The notes below the pieces were generated by a model. The model saw nothing but the letters and a program-made list of their open reading frames with translations. It was not told the origin of the DNA and did no database searches. The translations under genes were made by a program, and so were the position numbers. Below, one piece after another: positions 1 through 5,899 of a stretch of DNA of 9,179 bases. The stretch spans positions 1-9,179 of the forward strand of contig JAKAQB010000106.1 in the NCBI GenBank assembly GCA_021811865.1. Direction: 5' to 3'. Source of the stretch: Actinomycetes bacterium (GTDB taxonomy: Bacteria > Actinomycetota > Acidimicrobiia > Acidimicrobiales > Palsa-688). Position 1 is the stretch's first letter. The number at the start of each line of letters is the position of its first letter.

Positions 1-1606
1 CCCGCACCTCGTTCGAGTGGCAGGCCGACAGCGCCATGCCGACGACGTGGCGCGTGTCGCGGGGGTCGATGACGCCGTCGTCGGCCACGCGGCCGGTGGC
101 GTAGAGGGCGAGCGAGGCCCGCTCGGCCATCTGCTCGACGAAGGAGGCCCGCAGTGCCTCGGCCTCGTCGTCGAGCTCCTCCCCGCGGCGGGCCGCCCGC
201 GCCTGGCGGACGAGGGACATGACGCCGGCCATCTGCTTCGGGCCCATGACGGCGATCTTGGCCGTCGGCCAGCAGAAGACGAAGCGGGTGTCGAAGGCGC
301 GCCCGCCCATGCCGTAGTTGCCGGCCCCGTAGCTCGCCCCGAGGATGACGGTGATGTGGGGGACCGTCGAGTTGGAGAGGGCGTTCAGCATCTGGCTCCC
401 GTGCTTCACGATCCCGCCCCGCTCGTAGTCCCGCCCCACCATGTAGCCGGTGATGTTCTGGAGGAACACGAGCGGCGTGTCGACGGCGTTGCAGAGCTGG
501 ATGAACTGGGCGGCCTTCTGAGAGGAGTCGGAGAAGAGCACCCCGTTGTTGGCGAGGATGCCGACGGCGAAGCCGTGGATCGAGGCGAAGCCGCAGACGA
601 GCGTCTCGCCGTACAGCGGCTTGAACTCCTCGAAGCGGCTGCCGTCGACGACCCGGGCGATCACCTCCCTCACGTCGAGAGGGCTGCGCAGGTCTGGGGA
701 GAGGACCCCGAGCAGCTCGTCGGGGTCGTGCACCGGCTCGTCGGCCGGCTCGCTCGGTCCGGGGCCGAGCTTTCGCCAGTGCAGGTGCGAGACGACGCGC
801 CGGGCCATCGCGATCGCCTCGGCCTCGTCGGCGGCGAGGTAGTCGGCGAGGCCGCTGACCCGGGCGTGCATCTCGGCCCCGCCGAGCTCCTCGTCGGTGG
901 CGTCCTCCCCCGTCGCCATCTTCACGAGCGGGGGTCCGCCGAGGAAGACCTTGGCCTGGTCCTTCACGAAGATGTTGTAGTCCGACAGCCCCGGCTGGTA
1001 CGCCCCGCCCGCCGTCGAGCTGCCGAAGACGATCGAGACGGTCGGGATCCTCCGACCCGACAGCTCGGTGATGTCGTGGAAGATGCTCCCGGTCTCGGCG
1101 AAGTGCGACATGTTGCGGCGCAGCTCCTCCTCGGGGTCCGACCGCCCTCCCCCGCCGCCGCGGAGGTCTCCCCCGGCCGACTCGACGAGTTGGATGTAGG
1201 GAAGGCGGTTGAGGCGGGCGACCTCGAGGCCGCGCTCGATCTTGCGGTAGGCGACGGCCGTCATGGCCCCCCCGAGGACCGTCGGATCGTTGCCGAGCAC
1301 GACGCACTCGGTTCCCTCGACGACGCCGATGCCGAGCAGCAGCCCGCCGCCGACGGCGTAGTTCGTCTGCACGCCGGCCAGAGCCGAGAGCTCGAGGAAG
1401 GGCGAGTCCCGGTCGATCAGCCGGCCGACACGCTCGCGCACGGGCAGCTTCCCCCGCTCCAAAAGGCGCGAGGTGGCCTCCTCGCCGCCGCCGGCGGCGG
1501 CCTTGTCCCACAGCTCCTCGAGCTCGGCGACCATCTGCAGGACGGCCGCCCGGTTGGTCAGGTAGTCGGGGGCGCTGACGTCGAGGGAGCTCAAGAGGAC
1601 GGGCAC
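1..1606 (-). CDS. Acyl-CoA carboxylase, carboxyltransferase (beta) subunit; C-terminus cut by window edge
   Basis: This subunit transfers CO2 from carboxybiotin to an acyl-CoA, working with a separate biotin-carboxylase/biotin-carrier alpha subunit that is not in the window. Reading from GTG at 1606 gives 535 codons with no stop. An N-terminal crotonase-fold domain contains GGAMTAVAYRK (about residue 112), FGSSTAGGAY (about 194) and LGGPPLVKMATGE (about 222). A second domain contains FLQNITGYMVG (about 381) and GASYGAGNYGM (about 423). The DDGVIDPRDTR segment near the end sits about 25 residues before the C-terminus in relatives, so only roughly a dozen residues are missing. The start was chosen because it lies 3 bases after the upstream stop, and because the extra N-terminal residues before the first ATG (codon 25) match relatives' leader helix. 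These motifs place it in the methylcrotonyl/geranyl-CoA carboxylase group rather than the propionyl/acetyl group. The exact substrate is not determined. Residues 145-160 (GGDL followed by five glycines) replace the usual proline-containing loop. Confidence 0.93.
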   Translation of the reverse strand, partial: MPVLLSSLDVSAPDYLTNRAAVLQMVAELEELWDKAAAGGGEEATSRLLERGKLPVRERVGRLIDRDSPFLELSALAGVQTNYAVGGGLLLGIGVVEGTECVVLGNDPTVLGGAMTAVAYRKIERGLEVARLNRLPYIQLVESAGGDLRGGGGGRSDPEEELRRNMSHFAETGSIFHDITELSGRRIPTVSIVFGSSTAGGAYQPGLSDYNIFVKDQAKVFLGGPPLVKMATGEDATDEELGGAEMHARVSGLADYLAADEAEAIAMARRVVSHLHWRKLGPGPSEPADEPVHDPDELLGVLSPDLRSPLDVREVIARVVDGSRFEEFKPLYGETLVCGFASIHGFAVGILANNGVLFSDSSQKAAQFIQLCNAVDTPLVFLQNITGYMVGRDYERGGIVKHGSQMLNALSNSTVPHITVILGASYGAGNYGMGGRAFDTRFVFCWPTAKIAVMGPKQMAGVMSLVRQARAARRGEELDDEAEALRASFVEQMAERASLALYATGRVADDGVIDPRDTRHVVGMALSACHSNEVR

Positions 1607-1609
1607 GGC

Positions 1610-2422
1610 TCAGGCGCCTTCGAGGAGCGGCCGAGCGCCGCCGAGACCCGGCCGCCGCCCCGGGCCGGCCGGGCCGGCGAAGGCCTGGGCGACCGAGAGG
1701 AAGCGCCGGGCGGCCCCGCCCGTGGCGGAGAGGTCCGTGTCGTCCGCGTGACGGCGCTGGGTGACGACGAGGGCGAACGACAGGGCGCTCCCGGTGATCT
1801 TCTCCTCCGCCTCCTCGGGTCCCCACGCCCAGAGGACCCCGTCGGGGGAGGTGACCTCCACCCGGATCGGCGTGCCGTCGTCCTCGACGCCGTGCACGAG
1901 ATGGGCGTAGCGCCGGGCGGCCACCCCGAGATGGCAGACGTGGCGCAGCCGGTCGCTCACAGAGGGCGGAAGGCCGAGGGCGTCGCGGACGTCCTGGCCG
2001 TGCGCCCAGGTCTCCATGAGCCGGGCCGTGACGAAGCTGGCGAGGCTCATGTCGGGGCCGTACCAGGGGACCCGGATGGCCCCGTCCGCCGCCGCCAGGG
2101 CGTCGTGCAGGTCGCCCCGGCCGGTGCGCCAGTCGGCGAGGAGGCGGCTCCCGCCCACCGTGCGCCCGAAGGCGACGTCGGCCCCGGGCGCCACCTCGCC
2201 GGCGAGGAGAGCGCGGCGGTGCTCGGCGAAGCGCCCGGGGGCGACGAGGGCGAGGGCGGCCGTGGCGTCGAAGTAGGCGAGATGGCTCACCTGGTCGCGC
2301 ACCTGCCAGCTCTCGGCCGGGGTCGGGGTGCGCCAGGCCTGCTCGTCGAGCGGGGCGACGACCCTGTCGAGGGCGTCCTGCTCCTCGGTGAGGTCGGCGA
2401 GCAGCCCGTCGATGTTGCTCAT
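1610..2422 (-). CDS. TIGR03084 family protein (DinB/mycothiol-dependent enzyme-like, putative metal-binding)
   Basis: A 270-residue protein matching, from memory of the family, the actinobacterial TIGR03084 group, which is related to mycothiol-dependent maleylpyruvate isomerase and the DinB fold. The N-terminal four-helix region runs to about residue 150. It carries a candidate metal triad: His47 in VSHLAYFD, and Glu137 with His141 in METWAHGQD, spaced E-x3-H as in that superfamily. A C-terminal domain follows with VTSPDGVLWAWGPE and the family-typical ending VTQRRHADDTDL...AQAFAGP. The ATG at 2422 was chosen over longer in-frame starts because AGAGGGGGG lies just upstream and homology begins there. 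The stop is followed after 3 bases by the GTG of the carboxylase gene, so the two are probably translationally coupled. The reaction is not established. Neighbourhood suggests a role in acyl-CoA or isoprenoid catabolism, possibly using mycothiol as cofactor. Confidence 0.88.
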   Translation of the reverse strand: MSNIDGLLADLTEEQDALDRVVAPLDEQAWRTPTPAESWQVRDQVSHLAYFDATAALALVAPGRFAEHRRALLAGEVAPGADVAFGRTVGGSRLLADWRTGRGDLHDALAAADGAIRVPWYGPDMSLASFVTARLMETWAHGQDVRDALGLPPSVSDRLRHVCHLGVAARRYAHLVHGVEDDGTPIRVEVTSPDGVLWAWGPEEAEEKITGSALSFALVVTQRRHADDTDLSATGGAARRFLSVAQAFAGPAGPGRRPGLGGARPLLEGA

Positions 2423-2425
2423 GGT

Positions 2426-2434
2426 CCCCCCTCT
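2426..2434 (-). promoter_or_regulatory. Ribosome binding site of the TIGR03084 gene
   Basis: On the minus strand AGAGGGGGG sits three bases before ATG 2422. It is the purine-rich stretch that decides this start, because the reading frame stays open far upstream (to about 3055) without coding similarity. Confidence 0.6.
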
Positions 2435-2500
2435 GCGCCCGGGCGCCGGGCTGCGGCCGTGCTCGCGTCGCGCCTCACGGTCCCGCATCCTTGCGCGCCC

Positions 2501-2516
2501 GTGGCCGCTTGGCCAC
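2501..2516. promoter_or_regulatory. Short inverted repeat upstream of the TIGR03084 gene
   Basis: GTGGCC, a GCTT spacer and GGCCAC form a perfect 6-base-pair inverted repeat about 80 bases before the ATG at 2422. It could be an operator or an mRNA 5' leader hairpin. In such GC-rich DNA a repeat of this size can arise by chance. Confidence 0.25.
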
Positions 2517-2539
2517 CTCGGGCGCCTCCGGTGAGCGCC

Positions 2540-2634
2540 ATGTCTCTCCTGTCGCTCCGCCCGTCCCGCCACGCTGGGCGGGACAAGGTGTGGTGGTGAC
2601 GACCGGCGCCATCTCCGGCATCGGCCGCGCCACG
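2540..2634 (+). pseudogene. Remnant of the N-terminus of a short-chain dehydrogenase/reductase
   Basis: The frame from 2581 reads GQGVVVTTGAISGIGRAT. It combines the hydrophobic first beta strand and the TGxxxGIG nucleotide-binding motif, followed by the RAT common at the start of classical SDR proteins. An upstream frame from ATG 2540 reads ...GRDKV and would join it only through a frameshift near 2590. A stop (TGA at 2597-2599) closes that frame. After about 2634 no SDR similarity is seen in any frame, and the large hairpin at 2685 follows. It lies on the strand opposite to all intact genes. I infer a truncated, decayed gene start. Chance similarity is possible because the match spans only about 18 residues. 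Confidence 0.45.
2563..2584. promoter_or_regulatory. 8-bp inverted repeat, candidate operator
   Basis: GTCCCGCC (2563-2570) and GGCGGGAC (2577-2584) are exact reverse complements around a 6-base spacer. The 22-bp size suits a dimeric repressor such as a TetR or GntR protein, and it lies about 140 bases upstream of the TIGR03084 start, where a promoter is expected. Nothing identifies a binding protein. It also falls inside the dehydrogenase-like remnant, so it could be incidental. Confidence 0.3.
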
Positions 2635-2684
2635 CATGAGGGTGCGGATGGCTCACCCAGTCTGCTCTCGTGCATCGGCGAAGT

Positions 2685-2730
2685 CGGTGCCGCGCCGGGC
2701 CGGACGTAGGTCCGGCCCGGCGCGGCGCCG
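2685..2730 (-). terminator. Long GC-rich hairpin, probable terminator of the taurine operon
   Basis: The arm gccgcgccgggccggac (2689-2705) and its exact reverse complement (2710-2726) enclose the 4-base loop GTAG, giving 17 uninterrupted base pairs. A G-T wobble and three more pairs extend it to 2685-2730. It lies about 60 bases past the stop of the transporter ATPase gene. No T-tract follows on either strand, as is common for actinobacterial hairpin terminators. It could equally be a REP-like element or an mRNA-stabilising 3' structure. Confidence 0.6.
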
Positions 2731-2731
2731 T

Positions 2732-2749
2732 CGGTGGGGACGTCCACCG
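2732..2749. repeat. Small hairpin next to the long terminator hairpin
   Basis: CGGTGG (2732-2737) pairs with CCACCG (2744-2749), with a possible extra wobble pair inside and a loop of about four bases. It lies directly before the long hairpin in transcription order, so the operon may end in a tandem pair of hairpins. Confidence 0.35.
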
Positions 2750-2790
2750 CGACCGGGGCCCGCGTGACCTCGGGCAGGCGGCTGCCGGCG

Positions 2791-3594
2791 TCAGCCGGGG
2801 ACGGCCCCTCCTGTGCCGGTGATGCCGGCGGCGCTGATGGACACCCGCCCCAGGGTCTCCAGCGCCCTCTTGCGGAGGTTCTGAAACTGGGGCGTTAGGG
2901 TGGTGGCCTCGCTCCGAGGCCGGGGAATGTCGACGTTCAACTCGAGGGCCACATGTCCCGGGTTGGTCCCCATGATCAGCATACGATCGCCAAGGAGGAT
3001 GGCCTCTTCTACGTCGTGGGTGATGAACAGGATGGTGACCTGGACTTTGGCCCACAGCTCGAGGAGGAACTCCTGGAGGCGCTGACGGGTCTGGGCGTCG
3101 AGCGCCCCGAAGGGCTCATCCATGAGAAGGAGCTTCGGCGACATGACGAGGGCCCGGGCCACGGCGGCTCGCTGCTGCATGCCGCCGGAGAGGTGGTAAG
3201 GGGCGTGTTTCTCGTAACCTTTCAGTCCCACCGTCTCGATCATCTGGTCCACCCGGTCCCAGTCGACTTTGCGGTTGCGCAGCTTCAGCCCGAACGCCAC
3301 GTTGTCGCGCAGGTTCAGCCACGGGTAGAGCCACGGCTGCTGGAACACCACGACCCTGTCGGCACCGGGCCCCCGGACCCGCCGGCCATCGAAGATGAGC
3401 GAGCCGCTGGTCACCGGCTCGAAGCCGGCGATCAGCCGTAGCAGGGAGGTCTTGCCGCAGCCGCTCGGACCGATCACGGTCACGAACTCACCCTGCTCGA
3501 GATCGAGCTCCATTCCCTGCAGCACGGGCCCGCGTCCTGCGGCCTCTGCCTCCGGGTAGCGCAGGTGCACATCCCGGCATGTCAGCACTGTCAT
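2791..3594 (-). CDS. tauB: Taurine/sulfonate ABC importer, ATP-binding protein
   Basis: This cytoplasmic ATPase powers import through the neighbouring permease. All nucleotide-binding elements of its 267 residues are intact: Walker A GPSGCGKTS (42-50, Lys48), Q-loop in FQQPWLYPW (about 84-92), signature LSGGMQQR (135-142), Walker B LLLMDEPFGALD (155-166, Glu160) and switch His193 in ITHDVEEA. The FQQPWLYPW and DEPFGALD forms are typical of the SsuB/TauB/NrtD branch of ATPases for nitrate, sulfonate and taurine uptake. Length is normal for that branch. The ATG at 3594 is preceded by AGGAG at a suitable distance. The gene follows the binding-protein gene after 100 bases and is the last of the operon. 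Family is certain; taurine as substrate rests on the neighbouring degradation genes. Confidence 0.92.
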   Translation of the reverse strand: MTVLTCRDVHLRYPEAEAAGRGPVLQGMELDLEQGEFVTVIGPSGCGKTSLLRLIAGFEPVTSGSLIFDGRRVRGPGADRVVVFQQPWLYPWLNLRDNVAFGLKLRNRKVDWDRVDQMIETVGLKGYEKHAPYHLSGGMQQRAAVARALVMSPKLLLMDEPFGALDAQTRQRLQEFLLELWAKVQVTILFITHDVEEAILLGDRMLIMGTNPGHVALELNVDIPRPRSEATTLTPQFQNLRKRALETLGRVSISAAGITGTGGAVPG

Positions 3595-3694
3595 GGCCAG
3601 CTCCTGGCTGTCGTCGCGGTCAGGGTCGTTGGTCCCCCCGGCGTGCCTGCCGCCGCCCCGTCTCGACCACCCGTTGCTGCCGGCAGGTAGGGGA

Positions 3695-4768
3695 TCACTT
3701 GAGCGCGGCCTCCGCCGGTACCGGGTCTACGTACTTTGCCATGTTGGAGGGCGGCGGGGCTGAGATGAACCCCTGCTTGTACAGCTCCTTCCAGTTGTTC
3801 GTCAGCGACTGGGTGGTGCCGGCTAGCGCCACGCCCGATCCCTGGCCGAGCACCGAGGAGGTGACCTGGTCGGCGAGGTCGTAGATCTGGTAGCCGCCCA
3901 GCTCCGTCTGGGCCGTCGAGGCCGAGATCCCCGCCTCGGACTCCATGATGCTGAGCGCCTGCGAGGGGTGCGACTTCCAGTAGGCGACTCCAGCCTGCAT
4001 CGCCTTCACGAAACCGGCGGCAGCTCCCGGGTGGGCCTTGGTGAAGCTGGTGTTGGCCACGCAGATGTTGAACGAGGTGGCGGTCGGCGGCAGGCTGGCA
4101 TCGGTGGCAAGAATGGTGCCGCCTTTGGCCGCCATCGCCCCGAGGGCGGGATCCCACACTGCCGCGGCTTGGATCTGCCCGGTCGCCCAGGCGCTCTCCA
4201 TCTCTGGGGGGGTCATGTTGAGCTGGTGGACTGAGGAGAGCGAAACGCCCTTTTGGGCCAACAGCGCCGGGAGCTCGAAGGAGGACTCCGAGCCGGTGTT
4301 GATGGCTATGGTCTTGCCCGCCAAGCCGGCGAGCGAGGTGATGCCCGAGGACTTCTTCACCACGATGCCCGCATCGGTGGTGTAGCGCTCCTGGTTCCAC
4401 ACGACAGCCAGCGGCACCCCACGCTCGATTGCAGAGATCACCGGCGGCAGGCCGATACCGCACATGAACTGCAAGGAGTTCGAGGCGATGGCCGACAGCG
4501 CGGCGGGGCCGGAGGTGAAGATCTTCGTCGTGACGTTCGAACCGAGCTCCTTTTGGAAGTAGTGATTGTGGATGGTCACCATCGACGGGTCGGCTCCGTT
4601 GTTCTCGTAGCCGATCGTGACGGCGACTTTCGAGGCTGAGGGCGAGGACGAGGAGCTGCATGCCGCCAGCAGGCCGGCCAGGACCAGCCCGCTGCCTGCG
4701 GCCGCCGCGAGGCGCAGGGCTCGCCTCGCCAAGCCCTGCCTGTTTCCCCTTGTGCTTCTACTCAACAT
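3695..4768 (-). CDS. tauA: Taurine/sulfonate ABC importer, lipoprotein substrate-binding protein
   Basis: This exported, membrane-anchored protein captures the substrate and delivers it to the permease. The 357-residue product starts with a basic n-region (RRALR), a hydrophobic stretch and lipobox LLAAC with lipidated Cys37. A Ser-rich linker (CSSSSSPSAS) follows, as expected for a Gram-positive lipoprotein. The mature part is a two-lobe periplasmic-binding fold resembling TauA. Matching segments are GLPPVISAIERGVPLAVVW (about 104-122), LAGKTIAINTG (about 148), the NMTPPEMESAWATGQIQAAA region (about 180) and the TauA-like ending YVDPVPAEAALK. GGGAGGG lies about six bases before the ATG at 4768, supporting this start. 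It sits 78 bases after the permease stop. Taurine is the best guess; alkanesulfonates, hypotaurine or isethionate cannot be excluded from the binding protein alone. Confidence 0.9.
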   Translation of the reverse strand: MLSRSTRGNRQGLARRALRLAAAAGSGLVLAGLLAACSSSSSPSASKVAVTIGYENNGADPSMVTIHNHYFQKELGSNVTTKIFTSGPAALSAIASNSLQFMCGIGLPPVISAIERGVPLAVVWNQERYTTDAGIVVKKSSGITSLAGLAGKTIAINTGSESSFELPALLAQKGVSLSSVHQLNMTPPEMESAWATGQIQAAAVWDPALGAMAAKGGTILATDASLPPTATSFNICVANTSFTKAHPGAAAGFVKAMQAGVAYWKSHPSQALSIMESEAGISASTAQTELGGYQIYDLADQVTSSVLGQGSGVALAGTTQSLTNNWKELYKQGFISAPPPSNMAKYVDPVPAEAALK

Positions 4769-4846
4769 GTGTTCCCTCCCTTTATCGCAGGCTCATGCCC
4801 ACGCTCGCTTTGGATGCCTTGGCACCCGACGCTTCGCCGCTTGTGT

Positions 4847-5776
4847 TCACGCGTGCCCACGCCACGGCACCACCAGCCGCTCGAGCAGCCGGATGCCGAG
4901 TTCCATCAGGTAGCCGAGGATGCCGATGACGATGATGCCGGCGATGACAATGCCGGTCTGGAGCTGCGTGGCGGCCTGTTCCACTAGCCAGCCGAGGCCG
5001 ACGCTGGCGGCGATTAGTTCGGCGGCCACGAGAGTGCTCCAAGCGATGCCGATGCCGACCTTCATCCCGGTGAACACCTCGGGCAGGGTCGAGGGGAGCG
5101 TGACCCGGACGAACAGCTGCCGCCGGGTGGCGCCTAGGCAGCGGGCCACCTGGTAGCGCTGCACCGGGATGTTGTGGACGCCGCCGATGGTGCTGATGAT
5201 GACGATCGGAATGGTCCCGACCAGGATGAGAAGGATCTTCGGCAACTCCCCGAGCCCGAACCACACCACGAACAGGGGGATGTAGGCGAGTGGTGGCACC
5301 GGCCGGCCGAGCTGCAGAAAGGGATCGACGACGCGGTTGACGAGCCGGCTCTCGGCCATGAGCAGCCCTATGGGAATGCCGAGGACAACGGCGCCGACGA
5401 AGCCCACCGTCACCCGTACGATGCTGTACAGCACGTCCTGGCCGAGGGTCTTATTGAGATACCCCTTTGTGGACACCATGGTGAAGGAGTGCCATACGCT
5501 CGCCGGCGAAGGCAATGCGACCGAGGGGAAGACGGCGAGCGAAGCGAGGATGTCCCAGATGACGAGGGCCACCAGCAGCACGAGGAGGGTGCTCAGGGTG
5601 CGCCCCCACTTGGCGTAGCGCTTCGGCAGGCGGAGATGGGTGGCTCGCTCGAAGAGGGACAGGTTGTGGTGCTCCGCCTCGAGCGCACGACGCCCGGGCG
5701 TCGCCGAGATGCTCGCTGCTGGCACTCCCGACGGCAGCGGCTGCTCGCCCGGAATCGAGGATTCGATGTCGGTCAT
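4847..5776 (-). CDS. tauC: Taurine/sulfonate ABC importer, permease
   Basis: This inner-membrane channel subunit of the importer is 309 residues long. A hydrophilic N-terminal tail of about 60 residues is followed by about six hydrophobic segments: roughly residues 61-80, 119-140, 162-176, 180-198, 240-260 and 277-295. The cytoplasmic coupling loop (EAA-like) is visible as ARCLGATRRQLFVRVTLPST at about 211-230, followed by PEVFTGMKVGIGIAWSTLVAAE, a pattern characteristic of SsuC/TauC permeases. An in-frame ATG at 5821 would add 15 residues. I chose 5776 because GAGAGGTG stands just before it and the extra residues (MPCREAHCDQ...) look non-coding. The gene follows pta after 123 bases and precedes the binding-protein gene, so the permease comes first among the transport genes. 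Confidence 0.9.
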   Translation of the reverse strand: MTDIESSIPGEQPLPSGVPAASISATPGRRALEAEHHNLSLFERATHLRLPKRYAKWGRTLSTLLVLLVALVIWDILASLAVFPSVALPSPASVWHSFTMVSTKGYLNKTLGQDVLYSIVRVTVGFVGAVVLGIPIGLLMAESRLVNRVVDPFLQLGRPVPPLAYIPLFVVWFGLGELPKILLILVGTIPIVIISTIGGVHNIPVQRYQVARCLGATRRQLFVRVTLPSTLPEVFTGMKVGIGIAWSTLVAAELIAASVGLGWLVEQAATQLQTGIVIAGIIVIGILGYLMELGIRLLERLVVPWRGHA

Positions 5777-5899
5777 GGCGCACCTCTCATGCTGGTCGCA
5801 GTGTGCCTCTCGGCACGGCATGTGCCCGAGACCAGGGCCGACCAGAGCACGGCGGGCGGACGCTCTCGGTCGGCACTGCGACGTGGTCGCTGCTTCGGC
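5777..5899. other. Spacer between pta and the transporter genes
   Basis: A 123-base gap, the longest within the taurine operon. It could hold an internal promoter for the transport genes. I see only a 5-bp hairpin (GTGCC, TCTC, GGCAC at 5803-5816) and no clear promoter elements. Confidence 0.3.
5781..5788 (-). promoter_or_regulatory. Ribosome binding site deciding the permease start
   Basis: On the minus strand GAGAGGTG ends four bases before ATG 5776. No comparable purine-rich site precedes the alternative ATG at 5821, so the shorter protein is preferred. Confidence 0.55.

Larger units (their letters stand above)
2423..2790. other. Intergenic region between the taurine operon and the carboxylase unit
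   Basis: About 370 bases without an intact gene. Minus-strand order is a small hairpin (2732-2749), a large hairpin (2685-2730), an inverted repeat (2563-2584), a second inverted repeat (2501-2516), then the ribosome binding site of the TIGR03084 gene. The plus strand carries a short-chain dehydrogenase-like remnant at about 2540-2634. The promoter for the downstream two-gene unit should lie here. I could not pick a convincing -35/-10 pair. Confidence 0.7.

Noticed and set aside
17..2599. An 860-codon open frame on the plus strand
   Set aside because: It runs antisense to the carboxylase and TIGR03084 genes, is rich in Gly, Arg, Asp and Val with no recognisable domain, and is an expected by-product of very GC-rich codon usage.
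2423..3055. An upstream extension of the TIGR03084 reading frame by 211 codons
   Set aside because: The extension overlaps the ATPase gene and the hairpins and has low-complexity Arg/Pro/His composition. Homology and a ribosome binding site begin at 2422.
3646..3687. CCTGCCG/CGGCAGG inverted repeat and a CTGCCGGCAG palindrome between the binding-protein and ATPase genes
   Set aside because: The stem has a 28-base loop, the palindrome is only 10 bp, and the ATPase must be co-transcribed. Likely chance in GC-rich DNA.
3591..4661. A 356-codon minus-strand frame overlapping the binding-protein gene
   Set aside because: It is in another frame of the same DNA as the clear lipoprotein gene, is rich in Arg, His and Gly, and has no known motif.
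2791..5776. The transporter as a nitrate or bicarbonate importer (Nrt/Cmp), which uses a similar ATPase
   Set aside because: The binding protein resembles TauA, including its YVDP...AEAALK ending, lacks the larger NrtA layout, and the neighbours are taurine-type catabolic enzymes.
5803..5816. GTGCC-TCTC-GGCAC hairpin upstream of the permease
   Set aside because: A 5-bp stem is too short to call a regulatory element without conservation data.
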